A stretch of DNA of 64,000 nucleotides from VXYL01 sp963422285 (GTDB lineage Bacteria; Pseudomonadota; Gammaproteobacteria; Pseudomonadales; Azotimanducaceae), in the NCBI GenBank assembly GCA_963422285.2, contig OY729419.2:744001-808000 (forward strand). The letters are read 5' to 3'. The notes under the pieces are model-generated. The model did no database searches. It saw only the letters and a program-made list of their open reading frames with translations, and had not been told where the DNA came from. A program made the position numbers and the translations under genes. Positions 9,210 through 18,008 of the stretch are shown here, one piece after another; position 1 is the first letter of the stretch, and the number at the start of each line of letters is the position of its first letter.

Positions 9210-9451
9210 CTTCGAGCCGTGCCAGGAGCGGCCGGCATGCTGCCATTCACCTTCACCGACAGCACATGCTGTGCGGCGACGACAGCGCCCTGAACAGGCT
9301 GATCGCCGAGACCTGGTCTTCCGTGCCGGCCCCCTCCATCGCTGGCGGCACGGACGATATCCAGCGCAACATCATCGCCGTGCGCGTACTCGGCATGCCC
9401 AAGGCGCCGCGCCTGGATCAAGGGCCGTTGCGGGACGTGAAGCGCAACTGA
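9210..9451 (+). pseudogene. Acyl-CoA dehydrogenase C-terminal remnant
   Basis: The last ~55 codons before the TGA at 9449-9451 read DDSALNRLIAETW... then IAGGTDDIQRNIIAVRVLG and MPKAP, which is the terminal helix and FAD/tetramer signature of acyl-CoA dehydrogenases (IAGGTxEIQRNIIAERVLG). Just upstream another frame gives GAAGMLPFTF, resembling the preceding helix, so at least one frameshift is present as well as loss of the N-terminal ~300 residues. Nothing else of the gene remains. From 9088 to about 9210 I see no other gene or clear signal except a TACAAT near 9195. Confidence 0.65.
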
Positions 9452-9494
9452 GCCGGCGCTCTGCCGGCCGAGCAGCACACGGACGGGGAGTCTC

Positions 9495-9500
9495 TATAAT
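9495..9500 (+). promoter_or_regulatory. Consensus -10 box directly before NUDIX gene
   Basis: TATAAT, a perfect -10 hexamer, ends 8 nt before the ATG at 9509. Initiation about 7 nt downstream would give an mRNA with a leader of only a base or two. I see no good -35 at 17 nt spacing. Confidence 0.5.
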
Positions 9501-9508
9501 CGACGGCC

Positions 9509-10045
9509 ATGAACTACTGCAGCGCCTGCGGCGGCGCCATCGCCCGACGGATTCCGCCAGGAGACAACCGCGAACGCTTCGTATGCCAGCGCTGCGACGC
9601 GGTGCACTACGTCAATCCTAAGATCGTCGCCGGCTGCTTGGCGGTATGGAACGGCGCGGTGCTGCTGTGCCGTCGCGGCATCGAGCCGCGCAAGGGGCTG
9701 TGGACGCTGCCGGCCGGCTTCTTGGAACTCGGCGAAACCACGTTTGCCGGTGCGGTGCGGGAGACCCTGGAAGAAGCCAACGCCAGCGTCGAGGTAGACG
9801 GCCTGTACACGGTCTTCAATCTGCCGCACATCTCCCAGGTGTACTTCTTCTTCCGCGCCCAGTTGACCGACGGCAGGTTCGCGCCCGGCGACGAAACCCT
9901 GGACGCACGGCTGTTCGAGGAACACGATATCCCCTGGGAGCGCCTCGCCTTTCCCGTAGTGACTGCCACGCTGAGCCATTATTTCGCCGATCGTGCGAGG
10001 GGCGACTATCCCGTGCGCATGGAAGATATCGTCGTCAGCCGATAG
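9509..10045 (+). CDS. Zinc-ribbon NUDIX hydrolase
   Basis: 178 residues. The N-terminus is a zinc ribbon (CSACGG at residues 4-9 and VCQRCDAVHYVNP near 29), followed by a NUDIX domain with the box GFLELGETTFAGAVRETLEEA around residues 70-90 (GX5EX7REUXEE pattern intact). Such proteins hydrolyse nucleoside-diphosphate-X compounds, commonly ADP-ribose or NADH; the ribbon resembles NudC and the NUDIX proteins annotated as ADP-ribose pyrophosphatases, but this one lacks the long N-terminal NudC half. The start is fixed by the ribbon beginning at residue 4. The gene is monocistronic and convergent with purL. Confidence 0.88.
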   Translation: MNYCSACGGAIARRIPPGDNRERFVCQRCDAVHYVNPKIVAGCLAVWNGAVLLCRRGIEPRKGLWTLPAGFLELGETTFAGAVRETLEEANASVEVDGLYTVFNLPHISQVYFFFRAQLTDGRFAPGDETLDARLFEEHDIPWERLAFPVVTATLSHYFADRARGDYPVRMEDIVVSR

Positions 10046-10088
10046 CGATGCGAACCGCCCCGCCTAATTTGGTCGTGCCCTATCGCCA

Positions 10089-13000
10089 TCAGCCTAGCGC
10101 TCGTCTGGCATTTCGGAACAGCCGCAGCCACGGCCCATCTTCGCCCCAGGAGTCGTCCATCCAGGAGTTCTGCACGGCGCGGAAGACGCGCTCCGCATGG
10201 GGCATCATGGCGAGCACCCGGCCTTCGGCGGCGACGACGCCGGCGAGTCCTCGTTCGGAGCCGTTGGGGTTCTGGGGATAGCGCTCGGACGGCCTCCCGG
10301 CAGCGTCCACGTATTGCAGCGCTACCGTGCCCCGGGCCGCCAAGTCGCCAAAGCCAAGGCCCTCGTCGAACTCCGCTCGGCCTTCGCCATGGGCCACGGG
10401 AACCGGCAGCAGCGCTCCGGCCATGCCGGCCAGCCACGGCGAATCCACCTCGCCCACGCGCACTTGCACGGTGCGCGCCTCGAAGCGCTCCGAGCGATTG
10501 CCGACGAAGCGCGGCCAGCTTTCCGCAGCGGGGATCAGAATCTTCAGCTCCGCCATCATCTGGCAGCCGTTGCACACACCCAGGGCCAGGGTGTCCCGGG
10601 CAAAGAAGGCGGCGAAGGCATCGCGCACCCGGTTCTCGAACAGGATGGACTTGGCCCAGCCGCCGCCGCCGCCCAGCACGTCGCCGTAGGAGAAGCCGCC
10701 GCAGGCGGCCAGCGCCTGGAAGCCATGTAGCTGGCCGGGATCGGCGAACAGGTCGGACATGTGCAGGTCCACGGCCTCGAAGCCAGCGCGGTCAAAGGCT
10801 GCCGCCATCTCGATCTGGCCGTTGACGCCCTGCTCGCGCAGGATCGCCGCCCGCGGTCGAACGCCGGTGGCGATGTACGGCGCGGCGATGTCTTCTGCCG
10901 GGTCGAAGTCGGCGACGAACACCAGGCCCGGCTCGTCTTCGCCGATGGCGGCGAACTCCTCGTCGGCGCAGTCGGCATCGTCGCGCAAGCGCTGCATGGC
11001 GTAGCTGGTGGCGGCCCAGGCGCGTTCCAGCACGGCCCGCGTTGAGGCGAAGAGTTCGTCGGCTCCGGAGCGAATGACGATGCGCTGATCGGAGCGCAGT
11101 GTCGCCACCACGGTACCGGCGAGACCGGCCTGCGCCGCGCGCTCGGCCACTTGCTGCAAGCAGTGCTCGGCAACGCCCACAACCACCCCCACCTCTTCGG
11201 CGAACAGTTCCGCCACGGCATCGTCGCCCACCTGGATGTCGAGTCCGAACGAGCGGCTGGCGAACGCCATTTCCAGCAGCGCCACCAGCAAGCCGCCATC
11301 GGAACGGTCGTGATAGGCAGTGAGCAGATCGCGGCCCGCGAGTTCGCCGACGAGTTCGATCAGGGCTTTGAGCGCCGCAGCATCATCCACGTCCGCGGGT
11401 TCGTCTCCCAATGCGCCGAAGCATTGCGCCAATGCGCTGCCGCCCAGCCGCCGGCGGCGGGCGAAGGGCGGCTCGATGAGATACAGGGCGCACCTTCCGT
11501 CGCCTGTCCGCTTCGGCCCATCCTCCCACAGGCGATTCCGCAACGCGGAATCGCGGGGCGACTGCACAGCAGTCGCGTCCTCCGCCCGCTTCGGCCCATC
11601 CTCCCACGGGCGATTCCGCAACGCGGAATCGCGGGGCGACTGCACAGCAGTCGCGTCCTCCGCCCGCTTCGGCCCATCCTCCCACAGGCGATTCCGCAAC
11701 GCGGAATCGCGGGGCGACTGCACAGCAGTCGCGTCGTCGATCGCCGGCGTCAGCGTCCGGCGCGCATCGCTCACCGGGGCGAAGGCGCTGGCGTTCAGCG
11801 TCACGGGGGACACCACGGCAGCGCCGTCCCAGGCGGTGCGCATGGAGAGGCTGTCCTTGCCCACCGGGATGGCGATGCCGAGCGCTGGGCACAGTTCCTC
11901 CCCTACTGCGCGGACGGCTTCGTACAATGCCTGGTCCTCGCCCGGGTGGCCGGCGGCGGCCATCCAGTTGGCGGACAGCACCACGCGGTGCAAGCCGTCG
12001 ATGGCTGCCGCGGCGAGATTCGTAAGCGCTTCGGCCACTGCCAGCCGCGCCGCCGCGGCCGGATCGATCACGGCTACCGGCGAACGTTCGCCCATGGCCA
12101 TGGCTTCGCCTCGGTAGGACGCGAAATCGGCGAGAGTTACGGCCACATCGGCCACCGGCACCTGGTGTCGGCCCACCATCTGGTCTCGAGCCACCCGGCC
12201 AGTGATGCTGCGGTCGCCGATGGTGACCAGAAACTTCTTGCTGGCGACCGCCGGAAAACGCAGCACCCGGTGGATGGCCTCGCCCAGCTCGATGACGCGA
12301 TGGTCGAAGGCCACGGCGGTGCGGGGAGTGGCGAAAAACTGGCGCGTCGTCTTCGGCGGCTTGCCGAACAGCGTCGACAGCGGCAGGTCCACCGGTGTCG
12401 CGGCAAGTTCCGAATCGCCCACCAACAGCCGCTGCTCGGCAGTCGCTTCGCCGACCACCGCGTAGGGACAGCGTTCGCGGGCGCAGATTTCAGCGAACGC
12501 CGGCAGTTCCTCGGCGGCGATGGCGAGCACGTAGCGTTCCTGGGCTTCGTTGCACCAGATCTGCATGGGCGACAGCGCCGGATCGGCGCTGGGCACGGCG
12601 CGAATGTCGAAGCGGCCGCCCACCGCGGCATCGTGGACCAGTTCCGCTAAGGCGTTGGAGAGACCACCGGCGCCGACGTCGTGGATGAGGCGGATGGGGT
12701 TGGCGTCGCCCAGGGCGCAGCAGCGGTCGATGACTTCCTGGCAGCGACGCTGCATCTCGGCGTTGTCCCGCTGCACCGAAGCGAAGTCCAACTCCGAGTC
12801 GCTCTCTCCCGCCGCCATGCTCGAGGCGGCGCCGCCGCCCAAGCCGATGAGCATGGCCGGGCCGCCGAGAACGATGAGCTTGGCACCAGCCGGCACGGTC
12901 TTGGCGTGGACATGCTCGGCGGCGACCGCGCCGACGCCGCCGGCGATCATCACCGGCTTGTGGTAGCCCCAGGTCTCTCCGGCGCGATGGCTGCGCGCCT

Positions 13001-14204
13001 CGAAGGTGCGGAAGTAGCCGGCTAGGCAGGGCCGCCCGTACTCGTTGTTGAACGCCGCGGCGCCGAGCGGGGCCTCCAGCATGATGTCCCGGGCGGAGGC
13101 GATTCGTTCCGGCTTGCCGGTGTCGAGCTCCCACGGCTCGTGCGCTGCGCCGAGGTTCAGGTGGCTGGTGGTGAAACCCGCCAATCCCGCCTTCGGCTTC
13201 GAGCCCCGCCCGACCGCGCCCTCGTCGCGGATTTCGCCGCCGGAGCCGGTGGCAGCGCCGGGATAGGGCGCGATGGCGGTGGGGTGGTTGTGGGTCTCCA
13301 CCTTCATCAGCACATGGGTCGGCATCTGCAGCGGGCGATAGACGCGGTGGGCGTCCGGCAAGAAACGCTGCGTCTCGCCACCCTCGATGACTGCGGCGTT
13401 GTCGGCGTAGGCCGAGAGGATGCCGGCGCCGTTGATGCGCTGATGGGTATTGCGGATCATGGCAAACAGCGACTTCGGCTGCGGCTTGCCGTCGATTCGC
13501 CAGTCGGCGTTGAAGATCTTGTGCCGGCAGTGCTCGGAGTTGGCCTGGGCGAACATCATCAGTTCGACATCCGTGGGGTCGCGGCCCAGCTCGGCAAAGG
13601 CGGCGGCGAGATAGTCGATCTCGTCTGCCGACAGCGCCAAGCCGAGGCGTCCGTTCGCCGCCGCCAGCGCCGCCGCCGGATCGCCGCCTAGAGCGACGCG
13701 GGTCAGCGGCTGCGGCGCGGACTCTCCGGCGAAGGCGCTGAAGTCGTCGTCGAAGATCACCGTCTCGGTCATGCGGTCGTGGAGCATAGTAGCGAGAGCA
13801 GAAGATGTCGGGCCGTCGAGATGCCAGCGCACGCCGCGCTCGACGCGCGCTACGGCTTCAAGGCCACAGCGCTGGAAGATGTCGGTGGCCTTGCTCGACC
13901 AAGGCGACATCGTGCCGGGACGCGGCGTGACGGTGCAAAACGGTTCACCTCGGCGTGGCGGCAGCCCCCGCTTCGGTCCGTATGTCAGCAGCGCATCGAC
14001 TACGGCGCGACGGCGGGGGTCGAGATCGCCGTCAATGAACAGGAAGTGGACGTACTCGGCGAACGCGCCCCGCAGCACCGGTTGGATGCGTTTGAGTTCG
14101 CGCAGTTTTCCGGCCAAGCGAGCCGCGGACAGCGCCGGCGGCCCAGTCAGTATCTGAAGGGATGGCGGCATGGGCGGGCCACCAAGCGGGTAGAGCGCGT
14201 TCAT
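10089..14204 (-). CDS. purL: Phosphoribosylformylglycinamidine synthase (PurL, long form)
   Basis: 1371 residues: N-terminal PurS-like region (VTPRPGTMSPWSSKATDI), two AIRS/PurM-type halves (MVKVETHNHPTA-like MKVETHNHP, NSEHCRHKIFNADW) and a C-terminal class I glutaminase with the nucleophile in GVCNGCQMM and the HGEGRAEF histidine. It makes FGAM from FGAR, ATP and glutamine in purine synthesis. The ATG at 14204 overlaps the tadA stop (ATGA); an internal Met at 14171 matches the E. coli start better, so the first 11 residues are uncertain. Unusually, a 78-residue insertion made of three identical-length 26-residue repeats sits between TLTPAID and GRCALYLIE, where the E. coli enzyme has a short surface loop. 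The rest is intact, so the enzyme should be functional. Confidence 0.96.
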   Translation of the reverse strand: MNALYPLGGPPMPPSLQILTGPPALSAARLAGKLRELKRIQPVLRGAFAEYVHFLFIDGDLDPRRRAVVDALLTYGPKRGLPPRRGEPFCTVTPRPGTMSPWSSKATDIFQRCGLEAVARVERGVRWHLDGPTSSALATMLHDRMTETVIFDDDFSAFAGESAPQPLTRVALGGDPAAALAAANGRLGLALSADEIDYLAAAFAELGRDPTDVELMMFAQANSEHCRHKIFNADWRIDGKPQPKSLFAMIRNTHQRINGAGILSAYADNAAVIEGGETQRFLPDAHRVYRPLQMPTHVLMKVETHNHPTAIAPYPGAATGSGGEIRDEGAVGRGSKPKAGLAGFTTSHLNLGAAHEPWELDTGKPERIASARDIMLEAPLGAAAFNNEYGRPCLAGYFRTFEARSHRAGETWGYHKPVMIAGGVGAVAAEHVHAKTVPAGAKLIVLGGPAMLIGLGGGAASSMAAGESDSELDFASVQRDNAEMQRRCQEVIDRCCALGDANPIRLIHDVGAGGLSNALAELVHDAAVGGRFDIRAVPSADPALSPMQIWCNEAQERYVLAIAAEELPAFAEICARERCPYAVVGEATAEQRLLVGDSELAATPVDLPLSTLFGKPPKTTRQFFATPRTAVAFDHRVIELGEAIHRVLRFPAVASKKFLVTIGDRSITGRVARDQMVGRHQVPVADVAVTLADFASYRGEAMAMGERSPVAVIDPAAAARLAVAEALTNLAAAAIDGLHRVVLSANWMAAAGHPGEDQALYEAVRAVGEELCPALGIAIPVGKDSLSMRTAWDGAAVVSPVTLNASAFAPVSDARRTLTPAIDDATAVQSPRDSALRNRLWEDGPKRAEDATAVQSPRDSALRNRPWEDGPKRAEDATAVQSPRDSALRNRLWEDGPKRTGDGRCALYLIEPPFARRRRLGGSALAQCFGALGDEPADVDDAAALKALIELVGELAGRDLLTAYHDRSDGGLLVALLEMAFASRSFGLDIQVGDDAVAELFAEEVGVVVGVAEHCLQQVAERAAQAGLAGTVVATLRSDQRIVIRSGADELFASTRAVLERAWAATSYAMQRLRDDADCADEEFAAIGEDEPGLVFVADFDPAEDIAAPYIATGVRPRAAILREQGVNGQIEMAAAFDRAGFEAVDLHMSDLFADPGQLHGFQALAACGGFSYGDVLGGGGGWAKSILFENRVRDAFAAFFARDTLALGVCNGCQMMAELKILIPAAESWPRFVGNRSERFEARTVQVRVGEVDSPWLAGMAGALLPVPVAHGEGRAEFDEGLGFGDLAARGTVALQYVDAAGRPSERYPQNPNGSERGLAGVVAAEGRVLAMMPHAERVFRAVQNSWMDDSWGEDGPWLRLFRNARRALG
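11502..11735 (-). repeat. Three tandem 78-bp palindromic repeats inside purL
   Basis: Three near-identical units of exactly 78 bp (26 codons, DATAVQSPRDSALRNRLWED followed by GPKRAE) keep the purL frame. The units differ by about one base, giving NRL versus NRP, and by their edges. Each unit holds two perfect hairpins: GCGATTCCG/CGGAATCGC with a 5-nt loop and GCGACTGC/GCAGTCGC with a 3-nt loop. The combination of dual palindromes, frame preservation and placement in a predicted surface loop resembles REP/BIME-type or Rickettsia palindromic elements that have entered a gene. I found no other copy in this window. Confidence 0.9.
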
Positions 14205-14635
14205 CGTTGGCGTCGAGCGGCGAAGAACTCGACGAGAAGGTCGGCGCAGTCCACGGCAAGCACTCCGCCGCTCACCTCGACGCGATGATTGAGGCTAGGC
14301 GCATCGAGCACACGGCCGGTGCTGACCACGGCGCCAGACTTGGGCTCCAAGGCACCGTATACGAGACGCGCGATGCGGGCATGGACCAGGGCCCCGGCGC
14401 ACATCAGGCAAGGTTCCACCGTCACATAGAGAACGGCGTCGGGCAGGCGATAATTGCCGACGACACGCGCCGCGCAACGCAGCGCCTCGATCTCCGCATG
14501 GGCAGTGGGGTCGACCGCGCCGATAGAGCGATTGCCGCCACGGCCGATGGCGATGCCGTCCCGCACGACCACAGCGCCTACCGGCACTTCGCCAGCCGCA
14601 GCCGCCAGCCGCGCCAGGGCAAGGGCTTGGCGCAT
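14201..14635 (-). CDS. tadA: tRNA adenosine(34) deaminase TadA
   Basis: The CDA-fold core is complete: HAEIEAL (zinc His and catalytic Glu) and PCLMCAGAL (the two zinc Cys), with NRSIGAVDPTAH before and RLVYGALEPKSGAVVS after. TadA converts A34 to I34 in tRNA-Arg(ACG). The frame runs upstream without stop into the neighbouring gene, so I place the start at the ATG at 14635 (144 residues), which matches the WMR(xA)L position of E. coli TadA but loses about 10 residues; a non-ATG start slightly upstream near the AGGAGC at about 14673 is possible. It overlaps purL by 4 bp and follows the repeat protein gene by about 50 bp. Confidence 0.9.
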   Translation of the reverse strand: MRQALALARLAAAAGEVPVGAVVVRDGIAIGRGGNRSIGAVDPTAHAEIEALRCAARVVGNYRLPDAVLYVTVEPCLMCAGALVHARIARLVYGALEPKSGAVVSTGRVLDAPSLNHRVEVSGGVLAVDCADLLVEFFAARRQR

Positions 14636-14684
14636 CCAGCGCTCGTCGTCCGCTGCAGTCGGATGCGCACGGCTTGGGGAGCTC

Positions 14685-15602
14685 CTACGGCTTGGCTTCA
14701 AGGCGAGCCAGTTCGTCCTGCAGCATGCCGGCCATGCGATAGACATGGGACGGGAAGATGTACTTGGGCCGCTCGATGGGCGGCAATTCCACATCCTTGG
14801 CGTCCAGCACCAGCGTCAGGTAGGCCACCTCGGCCAGCAACGTGGTAGCCAAGTGGTAGACGTCCGAAGGCGCGATATCGCGCCGGCGCAGCTCTCGTCG
14901 CAGGTTCAAATGCAGTACTTCGATGTTCTTCTTCTCGCCGATGGCCTGGGCCAGCCCCAAGCACTCCAGCACCCGGCGGTAGACGTCGGCGGGCGCCTTG
15001 CCGCCGGAGAACGGCGGCAGCGTACCGTACACGGGGGTGGACTCGTCCTCGGTCAGCGCCCCGGCAACGTAGGCCGCGGCCAATTCCAGCTGCGCATAGA
15101 CATCCTCGGGGCTGATCTGCCGATTCAGCATGAGGTTCAACTGGCGGCCGGCCTGGACCACCTCGCGCAGGACGTCCCGAGGCTGTCGGTCGGCCTCGAA
15201 CTCGGGCTTCTGGGCGCCGTAGGCCATGCCCAGTTCGAGACGCACGAGATCCAGCATCTCCTGGACGCCCCGCACCACTTGGAACACATGCATCGGGAGA
15301 ATCTCATCGGCGGGCACCGGCGGCGGACCGTGATCCGGCCCGTTGAACTGCATGACCAGCCGGTTGGCTTTGCGGGACAGCGTCTGCACTTGGTAGAAGA
15401 CATGCCGCGGCTCGGCGTAGTCGACCACCCAGGGCGGCGTAGTCAGTTCCGGCCGGCCCATCACTTCGCGGATCAGATCGATATCCGCGGCGACTTGGCC
15501 AACCGCCTGGTAGACGTGCGCCGGCGTCACTTCCTCCTGAGCGACCCCATTCAATGCGACAGCCGCCCACAACGTGGCAGCGAATACGGCTGGTTGCTTC
15601 AC
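14685..15602 (-). CDS. Secreted protein of about eight ~38-residue repeats, function unknown
   Basis: 305 residues with a signal peptide (1 to about 21, MKQPAVFAATLWAAVALNGV). The mature part is built of repeats opening with xPx(H/D)V(Y/F/L): TPAHVY (Pro27), EPRHVF (65), LPMHVF (103), QPRDVL (141), SPEDVY (165), APADVY (204), APSDVY (245), FPSHVY (284). Spacing is 38, 38, 38, 24, 39, 41, 39. Each motif is followed by an amphipathic helix, so an all-helical solenoid or bundle in the periplasm is likely. The start is GTG with a good AGGAGA; an ATG overlaps it by two bases but reads straight into TGA (ATGTGA). I recognise no named family. It precedes tadA-purL on the same strand. Confidence 0.8.
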   Translation of the reverse strand: MKQPAVFAATLWAAVALNGVAQEEVTPAHVYQAVGQVAADIDLIREVMGRPELTTPPWVVDYAEPRHVFYQVQTLSRKANRLVMQFNGPDHGPPPVPADEILPMHVFQVVRGVQEMLDLVRLELGMAYGAQKPEFEADRQPRDVLREVVQAGRQLNLMLNRQISPEDVYAQLELAAAYVAGALTEDESTPVYGTLPPFSGGKAPADVYRRVLECLGLAQAIGEKKNIEVLHLNLRRELRRRDIAPSDVYHLATTLLAEVAYLTLVLDAKDVELPPIERPKYIFPSHVYRMAGMLQDELARLEAKP

Positions 15603-15798
15603 ATGGTTTCTCCTCTATTGCCATTGCCAAGGCTTGCCGCTCATGCCGTCTGCTGATCGAGAATCGCGCAGCCCAGCCTCCGAAATGCGGGGCGACATGA
15701 CACATCCCACACCCTCGGAGCATCTCTAGATCGACCGCGACCCGGCCAGTATAAGCATCCGAAGCCGCGACGAGGTACTAGCTGCCCTGCGCCTATGC

Positions 15799-15933
15799 CT
15801 AGCTGATGCCGCATCCCCATCCCTTGCCAGCCGTCTCCACGTACTTGGCAACCATCTGCAAGAACTTGGAGGCGACATCGGCCCACGAAACGAACACCGA
15901 GATCAGAAACAAGAGGAACAACAGGATATCCAT
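15799..15933 (-). CDS. Small membrane protein, unknown
   Basis: A 44-residue product from the ATG at 15933: MDILLFLLFLISVFVSWADV, one N-terminal transmembrane helix, then a short soluble tail ending KGWGCGIS. The same frame is open to an ATG at 15981, which would add 16 basic residues. It is the last member of the sigma-like/membrane gene group that begins at 17.8 kb. No homolog comes to mind; it could be non-functional like its neighbours. Between 15603 and 15798 I see nothing definite. Confidence 0.4.
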   Translation of the reverse strand: MDILLFLLFLISVFVSWADVASKFLQMVAKYVETAGKGWGCGIS

Positions 15934-16011
15934 TCGGCCCAACGCGGTTCGTTTCTTGCAGCGCAGGTAGGCTGCCACCATCCAACCTACCCTCGTGAAG
16001 CAGAAGTTGAA

Positions 16012-16197
16012 TCATGTTGCACGCACTTGTTCGGGCTCGAATGCTCGTTGCAAGTGGTAGTTCGCAGCCCGGCGGGCAAGCCCGACCGGCGAATCGGACT
16101 CTCGAATTACCGAGGCGTAGAAGACCTCGCCGAGAGAGAACAAGGCGATCGATATCGCACCCAGAACCGCTAGGAACTCAACCTCCATTGCAATCAT
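16012..16197 (-). CDS. Small single-helix membrane protein, unknown
   Basis: 61 residues from the ATG at 16197, which overlaps the stop of the upstream reading frame (ATGA), so the pair was probably translationally coupled. An alternative ATG lies 9 nt further in. Residues 5-25 (EFLAVLGAISIALFSLGEVF) form one transmembrane helix followed by a polar tail. I cannot assign a role; context suggests an accessory membrane component of the neighbouring sigma-like regulatory locus. Confidence 0.45.
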   Translation of the reverse strand: MIAMEVEFLAVLGAISIALFSLGEVFYASVIRESDSPVGLARRAANYHLQRAFEPEQVRAT

Positions 16198-17206
16198 TCC
16201 TTCGCTGAGGTGCTTTGTTCGGAACCAGCCGTCGCTGACTGTTCTTCGACTGTCTCCGCGCCGCTCGCTGATCGAGCTTCCAGGGCTGCCACGTCGGCAA
16301 GGAACGCCGCGGTGGTCTTCTGCCATGCCGGATCGTCATGTCTCCAGGTGGCTGTGTAAGTGAAACCATGATCAAAGGCAAGAACTTGAAGCTGGTAATG
16401 CGTTTCGGTGCCCACGCCTCCACGGTCTCCTCGAACCAGACGCGGCCGCCGGTATCGTCGGAACCGTATTCCTGGATGAAGAGGCTGCTATATGCAAATT
16501 CGAACGCATGCCTTTCGGGCGCACTTGAATAAGCTGGGCAACTATCCCTTTGAGGATCCTGGCGTCGATCCGCGGATGCGGTGCTCCGAGCCGAGGTGTC
16601 CGGCCAGCGAAAGGCGTCTGTCTTCGAATCGAAGCCGATCCGAAAATCGGATGACGTAATCGTAGGTTCTTCTTGTGTATAGTTTCCCGAAATTGGAAGG
16701 AATTTCTCTGCGGCCACGGCCAGGACGACCAGAGCGACAACTGACGCCAAGCCGATGCAGAGGCGTAAGACCGGTTCGAGCCGGACGGCAGAGCGCAGCA
16801 ACGGCGAGGCGTATAGCAGCAGGAGGCTGCCCAGACACATTGCCGCGGCGCCGACAAGCCACAACGAGGCGGGTGAGCCCGACGACCGTTCGAGGGCGTA
16901 CCAGCATCCGATGCAGCCAACGATGGCCGCCAGCGGCCAATAGTCGAAAGCCGTGCGAATGGCGCGGTCGTGGCGCAGGCCCCGGCATTCGGCCCGATTC
17001 ACCATGCGTCCCGTGCCGCCGCCTCGCCTGATTGGTGTCGCTGCCCGATCCAAGTCGATCTCGATGAACGACGCATCGGCAAGCGGTTCGCCTTCGCTTG
17101 CCAGCAAGCACTCCGATAGATCGGCACGACCTTTGGCGAACTGCAGTATCTCGTGGACGGTCGTGGTATCGCCGGCCTCGAACGCACGGCGGTACTCATT
17201 CTCCAA
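16194..17206 (-). pseudogene. Frameshifted membrane protein gene beside sigma-like gene
   Basis: From a TTG at 17206 one frame gives an N-terminal soluble stretch (ENEYRRAFEAGDTTTVHEI...), then three or four hydrophobic helices (YWPLAAIVGCIGCWYAL, LWLVGAAAMCLGSLLLLY, LCIGLASVVALVVLAVAA) and a domain ending FIQEYGSDDTGGRVWFEET. At about 16420 the text continues in another frame (GTETHYQLQVLAFDHGFTY, TATWRHDDPAWQKTTAAFL) to the stop at 16194, so a one-base indel appears to break it. The 5' end is also odd: an ATG at 17232, two bases after the sigma-like stop, is out of frame with the conserved-looking N-terminus. Anti-sigma function is a guess from position only. Confidence 0.5.
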
Positions 17207-17234
17207 TTCGTCCCGTGTTGGGACCTGTACATGG

Positions 17235-17790
17235 CTAGGCTCCTAGTCGTTCCAGTCGTCTCCGAAGCGCTCTCAGGGTGCGCATCTTGATCTTGCGCAC
17301 GGCGTCTGCCGAGAGTGCCAACGTTTCGCCGATGCGGCGGGACGTCGTCCCGTCCAGTATGCTTAGCTCAAGCACCCGCCGCTCCCGCTCCTTCGATCCG
17401 CCGAACGCAGATCGCAGGCCGGCCATCAGTTCAGCAGCCATGAGAAGATCGGTCCATTCCTCCATAGCGGATGCGCCGATTCGGTCGTCCAGCAAGGTCT
17501 GCGCACGGCGATCCTTCCTCATGCGGCGCAACTGCTCCAGGGATTTCAGGGCAACGATCCTCCGCGGCCCAGACGCGCCCCAGCTGTGGACGCCGGGATC
17601 CGGCCATCGTTGGATCGTGCGATTGCGCTGCTGTCGACACGGCGTCTCCGACGATGTCTTCCAGCATGTCGGCAGAGGACGATGCCCCGTGATTCCGTAG
17701 TACGCCCCAGGCGTAGCGAGCTAGATCGTTCCCGTCTTCGCCCACGATTGGTCCCAAACGAGCCAGCGCCTCGTCGCTGCCTGCCGGCAT
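17235..17790 (-). pseudogene. Sigma-70-family (ECF-like) regulator gene, frameshifted
   Basis: The C-terminal 98 codons (17235-17531) contain a sigma region-4 helix-turn-helix: ERERRVLELSILDGTTSRRI then GETLALSADAVRKIK. The N-terminal part, starting MPAGSDEALARLGPIVGEDG, carries a region-2-like helix (DLARYAWGVLRNHG...ADMLEDIVGDAV) in a different frame. The two are joined across a frame change at about 17590, upstream of which the second frame reads RRIVALKSLEQLRRMRKDRR. Each half is plausible and together they give the length of an ECF or SigZ-like factor. Either a decayed regulator or an indel error; the downstream membrane genes show the same damage. Confidence 0.55.
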
Positions 17791-18008
17791 TCTTCACCTT
17801 GTTAATGCCGGAAAGGTCCAAAGCGTGCCATGTTTCCGCGCCAATACCCTAGGGAGCGTACTGCAGCCGGACTTCGACACCATGGCTCCGGGTACGACTC
17901 CCCTTGGTCGTTTGCTTCGCGATTTCCGCGGCAGAAGCCTCTTTGCCGAAGACTTCGTCGCGATCCCGCCGCTTGCGACGCATTGACGTCCTCGGTGCCG
18001 CCAGCCGC

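Noticed and set aside
11502..11735. CRISPR array
   Set aside because: The units are contiguous with no spacers, only three in number and in frame within purL.
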